Assembly: GCF_013415905.1 (NCBI RefSeq) | Contig: NZ_CP058909.1 | Span: forward strand, 3,100,001-3,164,000 | Length of the DNA stretch: 64,000 bases | Direction: 5' to 3' | Source: Halosimplex pelagicum | GTDB lineage: Archaea; Halobacteriota; Halobacteria; Halobacteriales; Haloarculaceae | In this document: positions 24,488-33,855 of the stretch, piece by piece | Layout of the letters: every line of letters starts with the position of its first letter | Numbering within the stretch: the first letter of the stretch is position 1 | The notes under the pieces: generated by a model | Databases searched by the model: none | Told to the model about the DNA's origin: nothing | The model's input: the letters and a program-made list of their open reading frames with translations, nothing else | Made by a program: the position numbers and the translations under genes

Positions 24488-26076
24488 TGGCGACCAGCGA
24501 CGACGGCGACGGGACCGGCCGGCTCGGCCGCGCCTACGACTGGGTCGACGCCCGCCTCGACCTCGATTCGGACAGGGATATCCTCGGCAAGGCGTTCCCC
24601 GCCGAGGACTCCTTCCTGCTCGGTGAGGTCGCCCTGTTCTGCTTCCTCGTGCTCGTGCTGACGGGGATGTTCCTCGGCTTTTTCTTCGAGCCGAGCACCA
24701 GCGACGTGACCTACGAGGGGAGCGTCGAGCGCTTCCAGGGCGAGGAGGTGCCCGAGGCGTTCGCGAGCGTCCTGAACATCACCTACGACGTGCCGTTCGG
24801 GATGCTCCTGCGCCGGATGCACCACTGGGCCGCCCACCTGTTCATCGCCTCGATGGCGCTGCACATGCTCAGAGTCTTCTTCACCGGCGCCTACCGCAAC
24901 CCGCGCGAGCCCAACTGGCTCGTCGGGACGGGGCTGGCCGGGCTGTCGATGGGGGCCGCCTACACCGGCTACGCGCTCCCGTTCGACGAGTTCGCCAGCA
25001 CGGCGACCGGCATCGGCTACAACCTCGCCAAGTCGATCCCGCTGGTCGGCGGCGCGCTCTCGAAGCTCGTCTTCGGCGGATCGTTCCCGTCGTCTGCCAC
25101 CATTCCCAGGTTCTACTTCCTGCACGTCCTCGTGATACCGCTGGCCATCGCGGGGCTGATCGGCGTCCACATGCTGATCCTGATGCGGCAGAAGCACACC
25201 GAGGCCGAGCGCGAGGACGACGTGCCCGGACCGGCGCCGCCGGCCGAAGGTCCGGCGGCGAGCGGCGGGACGGCGGCGGCCGACGGCGGGGACGGCGTTG
25301 CGACCGGCGGCGCCGGTGGCGGGACCGCCGCCGGGAGCGACGCCGCCACCGACGGCGGCGTCGCCGGGGCCGTTCGCACGAAGGTGGCCGGCGCCGTCGA
25401 CCGCGACGACGACAGCGTCATCGTCGGCCTGCCCGCCTTCCCGAACCAGGCGGCGGTGAGCGCGGTCGTCTTCTTCCTCACGCTGGCGACGCTGTCGCTG
25501 CTGGCCGGGTTCCTCCCGGTCCACAACGTCGCCGAGTACGGCCCCAACGACCCCGCGGGCACGCCCGCGCTCATCATGCCCGACTGGTTCCTGATGTGGG
25601 TCTACGGCTTCCTGAAGTTGCTGCCGTCGTGGCTCGCGTTCCACGTCCCCCTCGTCGGCGAGGTCAACGCCGAGTTCGTCGGCGGCATCCTCATGCCGGG
25701 GCTCGTCTTCGGCGCCGTCGCCGCGTGGCCGTTCGTCGACTACTACCGCGACCCCGAGCACTTCGCGCTGAACCCGCTCGACCGGCCGAAACAGACCGCC
25801 GTCGGCGTCTTCGGCGTCACGTTCATCATGGTCGCCTCCATCGCGGGCATGAACAACATCGCCGCCGACGCGCTCGGTACCAGCACCGGCCCCGTCAACG
25901 CCGTCCTCTGGTGGGCGCTGCTGGGCTGGCCGACGCTCTGTGCCGCCATTACCTACGGCCTGCTGCGCGGCAACGACGAGGGCCCCGACGAGCCGGACGG
26001 CGACGGTTCGGACGCACCGAGCGACGGATCGGACCCGTCGAGCGACGACACTGCCGACACGGAGGGCGAGCGATGA
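24487..26076 (+). CDS. narC: Cytochrome b of the nitrate reductase complex (NarC)
   Basis: 529 aa membrane protein, ATG overlapping the Rieske stop (TGATG). The N-terminal cytochrome b part has heme-ligand helices with [18 protein letters not shown] (about 111) and [17 protein letters not shown] (about 214). A Gly/Ala-rich linker (about 245-300) then joins a C-terminal part with further helices and [18 protein letters not shown], like cytochrome b subunit IV. So both bc1/b6f parts are fused. It accepts electrons from quinol together with the Rieske protein. Confidence 0.87.
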   Translation: MATSDDGDGTGRLGRAYDWVDARLDLDSDRDILGKAFPAEDSFLLGEVALFCFLVLVLTGMFLGFFFEPSTSDVTYEGSVERFQGEEVPEAFASVLNITYDVPFGMLLRRMHHWAAHLFIASMALHMLRVFFTGAYRNPREPNWLVGTGLAGLSMGAAYTGYALPFDEFASTATGIGYNLAKSIPLVGGALSKLVFGGSFPSSATIPRFYFLHVLVIPLAIAGLIGVHMLILMRQKHTEAEREDDVPGPAPPAEGPAASGGTAAADGGDGVATGGAGGGTAAGSDAATDGGVAGAVRTKVAGAVDRDDDSVIVGLPAFPNQAAVSAVVFFLTLATLSLLAGFLPVHNVAEYGPNDPAGTPALIMPDWFLMWVYGFLKLLPSWLAFHVPLVGEVNAEFVGGILMPGLVFGAVAAWPFVDYYRDPEHFALNPLDRPKQTAVGVFGVTFIMVASIAGMNNIAADALGTSTGPVNAVLWWALLGWPTLCAAITYGLLRGNDEGPDEPDGDGSDAPSDGSDPSSDDTADTEGER

Positions 26077-26252
26077 CCGCGGTCACCGTCACCGAGCGCT
26101 CCTATCGCTGGATCGACCGACTGAGCAAACTGCTGGGCGTCGCGCTGATAGCCGTCGGCCTCGACACCGGCGGCCACACGCCGGCGGGTATCGCGTTCGC
26201 CGCCGCCGGCGTCGCCTGCGGACTCGCGACTATCTTCGTCTCCAAACAATGA
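26073..26252 (+). CDS. Small two-helix membrane protein of the nar operon
   Basis: 59 aa, ATG overlapping the cytochrome b stop as ATGA, and its own stop overlapping NarG the same way. Two hydrophobic segments (about 18-33 and 37-55) are separated by a Gly-rich turn. A small frame lies at the same place in the Haloferax nar operon (orf4). Probably a subunit or assembly aid of the membrane part. Confidence 0.65.
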   Translation: MTAVTVTERSYRWIDRLSKLLGVALIAVGLDTGGHTPAGIAFAAAGVACGLATIFVSKQ

Positions 26253-29200
26253 CCGACCACTCGACCGACCGCGACCGAACCGACGACCCGCCGACCGACA
26301 GCACCGACAGCGAAGCGACCGACGGCGTCGCCGAGGGAACCGCCGACGGAGCCGCGACGGATGGGGGTTCCGACGTGGACGTGTCCCGCCGCGACTTCCT
26401 GAAGGGCGTCGGCGCGGCCGGCGTCGCCGGCGCGGGGGCCTCACAGACCGGGCTCGCGCAGGACTTCCTCCAGATGACCCGGCTCCAGGTCGTCAACGAC
26501 CCCATCGGCGACTACCCCTACCGGGAGTGGGAGGACCTCTACCGCGAGGAGTGGGACTGGGACTCCAAACACCGGTCGACCCACTCGGTCAACTGCACCG
26601 GGTCGTGTTCGTGGAACGTCTACGTCAAGAACGGGCAGGTCTGGCGCGAGGAGCAGGCCGGCGACTACCCCAACTTCGACGAGAGCCTGCCCGACCCGAA
26701 CCCGCGGGGCTGCCAGAAGGGCGCCTGTTACACCGACTACGTCAACGCCGACCAGCGCATCAAGTACCCGATGCGCCGCACCGGCGAGCGCGGCGAGGGC
26801 AAGTGGCAGCGCATCTCCTGGGACGAGGCGCTCACGGAGATCGCCGAGCACGTCGTCGACGAGGTGCAGGCCGGGCGCTACGACGCCATCTCCGGGTTCA
26901 CGCCGATCCCGGCGATGAGTCCGGTCTCGTTCGCCAGCGGCTCCCGACTCGTCAACCTCCTCGGCGGCGTCAGTCACAGTTTCTACGACTGGTACTCGGA
27001 CCTGCCGCCGGGCCAGCCGATCACCTGGGGAACCCAGACGGACAACGCCGAGAGCGCCGACTGGTACAACGCCGACTACATCATCGCCTGGGGGTCGAAT
27101 ATCAACGTCACCCGCATCCCGGACGCGAAGTTCTTCCTCGACGCCGCGTACAACGGGACCAAACGCGTCGGCGTCTTCACCGACTACTCCCAGACCGCCA
27201 TCCACACCGACGAGTGGGTCTCCCCGGAGGGCGGCACCGACACCGCGCTGGCGCTCGGAATGGCCCAGACCATCGTCGACGAGGGGCTGTACGACGAGGA
27301 ACACCTGAAAGAGCAGACCGACATGCCGCTGCTCGTCCGCGAGGACACCGGGAAGTTCCTCCGCGCGAGCGAGGTCCCCGGCGTCGGCGAGAACGTCGAC
27401 CGCCCGGAGAAGACGTTCGTGATGGTCGATTCCGACGGGAGCCTGCGGATGGCGCCCGGATCGCTGGGGGACCGCGACGGCCAGAACGACCCCGAGTCGT
27501 CGATCGAACTCGACTTCGACCCCCGGCTCTCCGTCGAGCGCGAAGTCGACCTCGCCGACGACGCCGACAGCGTCGCCGTGCGCTCCGTGTGGGACAACCT
27601 CCGGGACGAACTCGCCGAGTACACGCCGGAGTTCGTCGCCGAGGAGACGACCGTCGGCGAGGAGACCTACCAGCGGGTCGCCCGGGAGTTCGCCGAGGCC
27701 GACAAGGCCAAGATCATCCACGGCAAGGGCGTCAACGACTGGTATCACAACGACCTCGGCAACCGCGCGATCCAGCTCTTGGTCACCCTTACGGGTAACC
27801 TCGGCGAGCAGGGTACCGGCCTTGACCACTACGTCGGCCAGGAGAAGATCTGGACGTACGAGGGGTGGCAGACCCTCTCGTTCCCGACCGGCTCGGTCCG
27901 CGGCGTCCCGACGACGCTGTGGACCTACTTCCACGCGGGCATCCTCGACAACACCGACGACGACACCGCGGCGAAGATCCGCGAGTCCATCGAGAAGGAC
28001 TGGATGCCGGTCTACCCCTCCGAGCGCGAGGACGGCTCCCGGCCGGACCCCTCGACGATGTTCGTCTGGCGGGGCAACTACTTCAACCAGGCCAAGGGGA
28101 ACATCGCCGTCGAGGAGGAGCTGTGGCCCAAGCTCGACCTCGTGGTGGACATCAACTTCCGGATGGACTCGACGGCCCTCTATTCGGACATCGTCCTCCC
28201 CGCGGCGAGCCACTACGAGAAGTACGACCTCTCGATGACGGACATGCACAGCTACGTCCACCCGTTCACGCCCGCGGTCGAGCCGCTGGGCGAGGCGAAG
28301 ACCGACTGGCAGATCTTCCGCGACCTCGCGGAGAAGATCCAGGAGGTCGCCACCGAGCGCGGCGTCGAACCGATAGAGGACCGCTCGTTCGACCGCGAGA
28401 TCGACCTGCAGTCGGTGTACGACGACTACGTGCGCGACTGGGAGAGCGGCGAGGCGGGCGCGCTCGCCGAGGACCGCGCCGCCTGCGAGTACATCCTCGA
28501 ACACTCCGAGGAGTCCAACCCCGAGGGGACCGACGAGCAGATCACGCTCGACGACACGATCGACCAGCCCCAGCGGCTGCTCGAAGCGGGTGACCACTGG
28601 ACCTCCGACATCGAGGACGGGGAGGCGTACACCCCCTGGCAGAACTACGTGCAGGACAAGGAGCCGTGGCCCACCTTCACGGGGCGCCAGCAGTACTACG
28701 TCGACCACGACTGGTTCCTCGAACTCGGCGAGGAGCTCCCCACCCACAAGGAAGGGCCCGCGAACACCGGCGGGAGCTACCCGCTGTCGTACAGCACGCC
28801 CCACGGCCGGTGGTCGATCCACTCGACGTGGCGCGACAACGAGACGATGCTCGAGCTCCAGCGCGGCGAACCGGTCGTCCACATCAACCCCGAGGACGCC
28901 GCCGAGCGGGGCATCGAGGACGGCGACACGGTCGAGGTGTTCAACGACCTGGACAGCGTGGAGGTGCAGGCGAAGATCTACCCCTCCAGCGAACCGGGGA
29001 CGATCCGCCACTACTTCGCCTGGGAGCGGTTCCAGTACCCCGACCGGAACAACTTCAACTCGCTCGTCCCGATGTACATGAAGCCGACCCAGCTGGTGCA
29101 GTACCCTGAGGACACCGGCGAACACCTCTACTTCTTCCCCAACTACTGGGGCCCGACGGGGGTCAACTCGGACGTGCGCGTCGACGTGCGCCCCGCCGAC

Positions 29201-29350
29201 CAGGGGGCCGACGACGCGGAGAGCGAATCGAGCGGCGAGAGCGAGGACACGGCGGCCGACCTGCGGTTGGCCGACGGGGGCGCCCCGCCGGGGGACGGAC
29301 CGGTCGACGACGGTGGCCCCGCCGCCGACGCGGGAGGTGACGACGCGTGA
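26249..29350 (+). CDS. narG: Respiratory nitrate reductase alpha subunit (NarG)
   Basis: 1033 aa Mo-bisMGD enzyme that reduces nitrate to nitrite. It has a long acidic N-terminus, then the Tat motif SRRDFLKGVG (about 46), placing it outside the membrane (pNar type). The FS0 site is HSVNCTGSC (about 105) with the typical His ligand, and the fourth Cys is in NPRGCQKG. The Mo-ligand Asp lies in YDWYSDLPPGQP, followed by WGTQTDNAESADWYN, diagnostic for NarG. The Asp-rich C-terminal tail is halophilic. Haloarchaeal NarG enzymes can also reduce chlorate. Confidence 0.93.
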   Translation: MTDHSTDRDRTDDPPTDSTDSEATDGVAEGTADGAATDGGSDVDVSRRDFLKGVGAAGVAGAGASQTGLAQDFLQMTRLQVVNDPIGDYPYREWEDLYREEWDWDSKHRSTHSVNCTGSCSWNVYVKNGQVWREEQAGDYPNFDESLPDPNPRGCQKGACYTDYVNADQRIKYPMRRTGERGEGKWQRISWDEALTEIAEHVVDEVQAGRYDAISGFTPIPAMSPVSFASGSRLVNLLGGVSHSFYDWYSDLPPGQPITWGTQTDNAESADWYNADYIIAWGSNINVTRIPDAKFFLDAAYNGTKRVGVFTDYSQTAIHTDEWVSPEGGTDTALALGMAQTIVDEGLYDEEHLKEQTDMPLLVREDTGKFLRASEVPGVGENVDRPEKTFVMVDSDGSLRMAPGSLGDRDGQNDPESSIELDFDPRLSVEREVDLADDADSVAVRSVWDNLRDELAEYTPEFVAEETTVGEETYQRVAREFAEADKAKIIHGKGVNDWYHNDLGNRAIQLLVTLTGNLGEQGTGLDHYVGQEKIWTYEGWQTLSFPTGSVRGVPTTLWTYFHAGILDNTDDDTAAKIRESIEKDWMPVYPSEREDGSRPDPSTMFVWRGNYFNQAKGNIAVEEELWPKLDLVVDINFRMDSTALYSDIVLPAASHYEKYDLSMTDMHSYVHPFTPAVEPLGEAKTDWQIFRDLAEKIQEVATERGVEPIEDRSFDREIDLQSVYDDYVRDWESGEAGALAEDRAACEYILEHSEESNPEGTDEQITLDDTIDQPQRLLEAGDHWTSDIEDGEAYTPWQNYVQDKEPWPTFTGRQQYYVDHDWFLELGEELPTHKEGPANTGGSYPLSYSTPHGRWSIHSTWRDNETMLELQRGEPVVHINPEDAAERGIEDGDTVEVFNDLDSVEVQAKIYPSSEPGTIRHYFAWERFQYPDRNNFNSLVPMYMKPTQLVQYPEDTGEHLYFFPNYWGPTGVNSDVRVDVRPADQGADDAESESSGESEDTAADLRLADGGAPPGDGPVDDGGPAADAGGDDA

Positions 29351-30420
29351 GCACCGACGACGCCCAGAGCGACGACACGAACATCGACATCGCGGACGGG
29401 GTCGACCACCAGGTCGCGATGGTGATGGACCTCAACAAGTGCATCGGCTGCCAGACCTGTACGGTCGCGTGCAAGACCCTCTGGACGGAGGGCGGCGGCC
29501 GCGACTACATGTACTGGAACAACGTCGAGACCAAGCCCGGCGAGGGCTACCCGAAGGGGTGGGAGGATTCGGGCGGCGGCTGGCAGTCCGACGAACACGG
29601 CGAGCGCCAGCCCGGCGAGATTCCCGAGAAGGAACGCTACGGCGGCGACTGGGAGTTCAACCACTCGGAGATCATGTACGACGGCAGCGACGAGCCGCTG
29701 CGCCCGCAGAACGTCGACCCCGAGTGGGGCCCCAACTGGGACGAGGACCAGGGCGCCGGCGAGTACCCCAACAGCTACTACTTCTACCTCCCGCGGATCT
29801 GCAACCACTGCACCCACCCCTCCTGCGTCGAGGCCTGCCCCCGCAAGGCGCTGTACAAGCGCGAGGAGGACGGCATCGTCCTCGTCGACCAGGAGCGCTG
29901 TCGGGGCTACCGCTACTGCGTCGAGGGCTGTCCCTACAAGAAGGTGTACTACAACGCCGCCAAGAAGAAATCGGAGAAGTGCATCTTCTGCTACCCGCGC
30001 ATCGAGGGCGAGGGGCCGGACGACGAGGTCCACGCGACCGCCTGCGCCGAGGAGTGCCCGCCCCAGCTGCGGCTGGTGGGCTACCTCGACGACGAGGACG
30101 GCCCCATCTACAAGCTCGTCGAGGAGTACGAGGTGGCGCTGCCGCTCCATCCGGAGTTCGAGACGGTGCCGAACGTCTACTACATCCCGCCCTACGCCCC
30201 GCCACAGCACTCGGAAGACGGCGAGAGCATCGAGGGCGTCGACCGCATTCCCCGCGACTACCTCGAAGAGCTGTTCGGTGACCGCGTCAACCAGGCTCTC
30301 GATACGATCGAGCGCCACCGCGACCGGGTGCGTCGCGGCGAGGACAGCGAACTGATGGAGATGCTCCAGGACAAGAACCCCGCACAGCAGTACCGGCTGG
30401 GGGTGTTCGACGATGACTGA
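29347..30420 (+). CDS. narH: Nitrate reductase beta subunit (NarH)
   Basis: 357 aa, GTG start overlapping narG as GTGA. Four Fe-S sites: CIGCQTCTVAC (about 32), CNHCTHPSCVEACP (about 155), CRGYRYCVEGCP (about 184; Tyr replaces one Cys, typical of the 3Fe-4S centre) and CIFCYPR with CAEECP (about 214 to 238). It carries electrons to NarG and is exported with it. All ligands are intact, unlike the beta subunit at 16914. Confidence 0.92.
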   Translation: MSTDDAQSDDTNIDIADGVDHQVAMVMDLNKCIGCQTCTVACKTLWTEGGGRDYMYWNNVETKPGEGYPKGWEDSGGGWQSDEHGERQPGEIPEKERYGGDWEFNHSEIMYDGSDEPLRPQNVDPEWGPNWDEDQGAGEYPNSYYFYLPRICNHCTHPSCVEACPRKALYKREEDGIVLVDQERCRGYRYCVEGCPYKKVYYNAAKKKSEKCIFCYPRIEGEGPDDEVHATACAEECPPQLRLVGYLDDEDGPIYKLVEEYEVALPLHPEFETVPNVYYIPPYAPPQHSEDGESIEGVDRIPRDYLEELFGDRVNQALDTIERHRDRVRRGEDSELMEMLQDKNPAQQYRLGVFDDD

Positions 30421-31249
30421 GGGCCGCGAGCGGAGCGGCTCGGGCGACTCCTGGCTCGGCGTCGCCGCGCTGGTCGTCCTCGCGGTCGTCGGCGCGGCGC
30501 TCGTCCCGACGCTGACGAGCGCGCGGCCGGCCAACGAGGTGCCCGTCGGCGACGTGGGCGCGAACGCGACGGACCCGACCGCCGAGTCGTGGACCGCGGT
30601 GCCGAGCGTGGAACTCGCGCTGGCGAGCGCGCCGAGCGGGCTGCCCCAGGCGAGCAACGTCTCGACCACGCACGCGAAGGTCCGCGCTGCGACCAACGAC
30701 TCGCACGTGTTCGTCCGGGTCTCCTGGCCGGACGCGACGGCCGACCGCAACGCCTCCGACTTGCGGGCGTTCGCCGACGCCGTCGCCGTCCAGCTGCCCG
30801 AGAACGAGAGCGCCCGCCCGCCCATCGCGATGGGCGGCACGAGCAACCGGGTGAACGTCTGGTACTGGGCCGGTGGGTCGACCGAGGAGCTGCTCGCCGG
30901 CGGTGCCGGGACGACCACGTCGTTCGAGCAGTCGGCCGTCGACGCCGAGGCGGTCCACGAGGACGGCGAGTGGCACGTCGCGTTCACCCGCGAGGCCGAG
31001 ATGGCGGGCAACCGAACTGACCTCTCGGGCGAGCGGGACGTGGACGTGGCGGTCGCGGTGTGGAACGGCTCCTACGACGAGCGGGCCGGCCGCAAGGCCG
31101 TCAGCGAGTGGCAGTACCTCGCGATGGGACCGGGCCCGCAGGGGCCGCCCTACGAGACGATCCTCTGGACGGTCGCCGGGCTCGCGGTCCTGTTCGTGGC
31201 CGTCGTGACCATCGAGGGCGTCCGTCGAACGCGGGGTGAGCCGGCGTGA
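30413..31249 (+). CDS. Heme b gamma-like subunit of nitrate reductase
   Basis: 278 aa. It has an N-terminal membrane helix (about 15-35), an extracellular domain related to the ethylbenzene-dehydrogenase gamma family with HVFVRVSWPDATADR and NRVNVWYWAGGS, and a C-terminal helix (about 248-268). It matches orf7 of the Haloferax nar operon by position and resembles the gamma subunit at 15060. It probably links the Rieske/cytochrome b unit to NarH through heme b. Overlaps narH by 8 bases. Confidence 0.78.
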   Translation: MTEGRERSGSGDSWLGVAALVVLAVVGAALVPTLTSARPANEVPVGDVGANATDPTAESWTAVPSVELALASAPSGLPQASNVSTTHAKVRAATNDSHVFVRVSWPDATADRNASDLRAFADAVAVQLPENESARPPIAMGGTSNRVNVWYWAGGSTEELLAGGAGTTTSFEQSAVDAEAVHEDGEWHVAFTREAEMAGNRTDLSGERDVDVAVAVWNGSYDERAGRKAVSEWQYLAMGPGPQGPPYETILWTVAGLAVLFVAVVTIEGVRRTRGEPA

Positions 31250-32010
31250 GCGACGCCGAACCGGTCGACGACGCGCCGGACGGGGACCGCCCGACCGGCG
31301 GCGAGGACGCCCCCGAGCGCGACCGCCGAGCCGTCGGTGACGAACCGCCGACGGACGCCGACCGCGACGCCGCGGCCCGTGGCGGGCTGTACGCGCTGGC
31401 CGCCCGGGCGATGACGGAACCCGACGAACAGCTCCACGAGGCGCTGGCCTCGGGCGCGCTCGACCGGGAGTGTCGGCGGCTGCTCGACCGGACGAGTCTC
31501 GACGTCGAGCCGCCGGACCTGACCACCGACGACGACCGCGAGACCGTCTGCGCCCGGTTCAACGACCTGTTCGTGCTCGGCCAGACCACCGTCGAGGACC
31601 GCACCGACGGCACCATCGACGCCGAGGGGCCGGACGTGTCGCTGTACGAATCGGGCTACCGGCCGGAGGCGTCGTGGAACGACGTGAACCTCGACCTGGC
31701 CCGGGCCTACGACTACTTCGGCGTCGAGGTCGACACCGACCGGCGGGAGAACCACGACCACTACCGGCTGGAACTGGAGTTCGCCGGCTACCTCTGTCGG
31801 CGCGAGGCGGCGGTCGACCCCGACGCCGCCCGCGCGCGGCTGGACTTCCTCGACCGCCACCTCGCGGTCCTCTCGGAGGGGGTCGACGACGCGCTCGACG
31901 GCGAACCCGGGACCGGATACTACGGGGAACTCGCCGCCTTCTGCCGGCGGCTGGTCGCCGCCGACACCGACGACCTGGCCGACCGGCTGGAAGGGGAGGG
32001 CGACCCGTGA
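31246..32010 (+). CDS. narJ: NarJ-type maturation chaperone
   Basis: 254 aa, GTG start in a GTGA overlap. Helical TorD/NarJ fold, with ARGGLYALAARAM (about 43), CARFNDLFVLGQ (about 102) and DVSLYESGYRP. Expected to bind the NarG Tat peptide and insert the Mo cofactor in the cytosol. Slightly different from the delta chaperone at 16102, so each enzyme has its own. Confidence 0.83.
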   Translation: MSDAEPVDDAPDGDRPTGGEDAPERDRRAVGDEPPTDADRDAAARGGLYALAARAMTEPDEQLHEALASGALDRECRRLLDRTSLDVEPPDLTTDDDRETVCARFNDLFVLGQTTVEDRTDGTIDAEGPDVSLYESGYRPEASWNDVNLDLARAYDYFGVEVDTDRRENHDHYRLELEFAGYLCRREAAVDPDAARARLDFLDRHLAVLSEGVDDALDGEPGTGYYGELAAFCRRLVAADTDDLADRLEGEGDP

Positions 32011-32990
32011 GCCGGCCGACCGCGAACGCCGGCGACTCGGCCGCCGGCTCCGGGGACCAAACTGCCTTGTCCGCCGCCCGCGAGCGTCTCGGCGGCGGTC
32101 TCCCCGGATCGCCGGCGACGCTTCTCGGTGCCGTCGCGCTCGTCCCGACCGCCGGCGTGCTGAGCCTGCGACTCCTGCGGAACGCGCCCGGCGGCCTCCC
32201 GCCGGTCGGCCGCGCGGTGATGCCGGCAGTGTCGGCGCTGGCTGCGGTCGTCCCGGCGCTCGCGGCGCTCGGGCTGGCGGTCGACGCTGACCGCCGCGCC
32301 GGGCGAGTGGCGCTCGCGGCCGTGGGCGTTTTCGGGCTCGTCGGCGCCGCCGACGGCGCGGCGTGGCTCCCGGCGGCCGCCGCCGTCCTCGTCGGGACCG
32401 GCGCCGCGCTCGTCGTCGAACTCGCCGAGCGAGCGCACGCCCGCGTCGGCGCGGTCGACTCGCTCCGGGCGGCGCTCGCGCCGGTCGCCCGTCCGGGGGC
32501 CGTCGCGGCGCTGGGCGCCCTCGCGCTCGCGTGGTCGCTGGCGGCCTCCGCGGGGATCGGAACGACGACGCTCCGGCCGGCGGGAGCCGCCGTCGCCTTC
32601 GCGACGCTGGCCGCGCTCCCGCTGGCCCGCCGGCTCGACGGGGCCGTGGACCTCGGGCTGTGGGCGGTCGCCGCGTTCGCGGTGGTCGTCCTCGCGGCGG
32701 CCGCACCGTTCGTCGCCGGTGCGGTCGTCCTCGTTGCGTTCGGCGCGGGGACGGTCCCGCTCGCCCTGCTCGCGCTGGGGATCGGGGGGTGTGTCGCGAC
32801 GGTCGTCGCCGACGCCCGCCGGCGGTCGTTCGGACCGGCTGTCGCCGCGGCGCTGTTGCTGACCGCGGGCGTCCCGGGGACGCTCCCCCGCGCCGTCGCG
32901 TTCGCGCTCGGGCTCGTCGTGCTGGTCCGCGAGTGGGCGCCCGCCGGCGCGGAAACCGGGGGTACCTCTGGGGGTGTCGCCGATGCGTGA
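32007..32990 (+). CDS. Multi-pass membrane protein of the nar operon
   Basis: 327 aa, GTG start overlapping narJ as GTGA. About eight to nine Ala/Val/Leu-rich helices (from about residue 38 to 310) with no recognised motif or metal ligand. Position suggests a role with the reductase (transport, anchoring or assembly), but no function is known. The very high Ala/GC content makes weak homology hard to judge. Confidence 0.6.
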   Translation: MSRPTANAGDSAAGSGDQTALSAARERLGGGLPGSPATLLGAVALVPTAGVLSLRLLRNAPGGLPPVGRAVMPAVSALAAVVPALAALGLAVDADRRAGRVALAAVGVFGLVGAADGAAWLPAAAAVLVGTGAALVVELAERAHARVGAVDSLRAALAPVARPGAVAALGALALAWSLAASAGIGTTTLRPAGAAVAFATLAALPLARRLDGAVDLGLWAVAAFAVVVLAAAAPFVAGAVVLVAFGAGTVPLALLALGIGGCVATVVADARRRSFGPAVAAALLLTAGVPGTLPRAVAFALGLVVLVREWAPAGAETGGTSGGVADA

Positions 32991-33822
32991 CCCCGAGGAG
33001 GCCACCGACGGGCCGACCGACCCGCGGGTCCACCCCGAACAGAGCCCCGGGTTCGACGTCGACCACGCCGGACTGGAGGACATCGAGGTGAGCCGCGAGG
33101 ACGTGACGATCGGCGAGGCCACCCCCCGGGAACTCGCCGCGGCCGACACGTCGCTCATCGCCAGCGAGAGCGCGACGGAGAAGCTCGAACGGCTGGCGAC
33201 CGGCGACGCGGTCGAGCGCCAGCGGGCGGCGCTCTCGCTCGCGGAGGAGGACCACGACCCCGCCATCGTCGAGGCACTGATCACCGCCGGAACGGGGGAC
33301 GACGACGCGGACGTGCGCCAGTTCGCCGTCGAGGCGCTCGCGAAGCTCGGCGGCGAGCGCGCCGGGCCCGCTGCACTGGAGATCGCCGGGGACGACGACC
33401 CGTGGGTCCGCGCCGAGGCGGTCGTCGCGCTCGACCGCATCGACCGCGAGGCCTACGCCGACCGTATCGAGGAGGCACTGGACGCCGACCACCACGCGGT
33501 CCGGCGCAACGCGCTCGTCTCGGTGTTCAAACGCCGCGGCGAGGACGCGCTGGAACCGCTGCTCGACGCGGTCGACGACGAGAGCGAGCGGGTCCGCGAG
33601 TGGGCCGTCCACCTGCTGGCGGGCGTCGACGACGACCGCGCTCGCGAGGTCCTGCGGGCGGTCGCCGACGACGAGTCGGAGCCGCGGATCGTCCGCGGCA
33701 CGGCCGCCCGCGCCCTGGAGGCCGACCCTGGCCGCTTCCGCCGGCAGTTCACCGGGGCCCTGGACCGCGGCGACACCACGCTCCCCGGAGAGGACCACCT
33801 GAATCGCCAGCCCGACCTCTGA
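32983..33822 (+). CDS. HEAT-repeat protein of the nar operon
   Basis: 279 aa, ATG 32983 overlapping the previous stop. An N-terminal segment of about 65 residues is followed by HEAT/PBS repeats: ERQRAALSLAEED, VRQFAVEALAKLG, WVRAEAVVALDRI, AVRRNALVSVFKR and VREWAVHLLAGV. Clear paralog of the protein at 14026. Both operons therefore carry a HEAT protein near the chaperone. Probably an assembly or scaffold factor; function not established. Confidence 0.78.
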   Translation: MRDPEEATDGPTDPRVHPEQSPGFDVDHAGLEDIEVSREDVTIGEATPRELAAADTSLIASESATEKLERLATGDAVERQRAALSLAEEDHDPAIVEALITAGTGDDDADVRQFAVEALAKLGGERAGPAALEIAGDDDPWVRAEAVVALDRIDREAYADRIEEALDADHHAVRRNALVSVFKRRGEDALEPLLDAVDDESERVREWAVHLLAGVDDDRAREVLRAVADDESEPRIVRGTAARALEADPGRFRRQFTGALDRGDTTLPGEDHLNRQPDL

Positions 33823-33855
33823 CCGACGGCCCGAGACACCGCTGTCCACCCCACA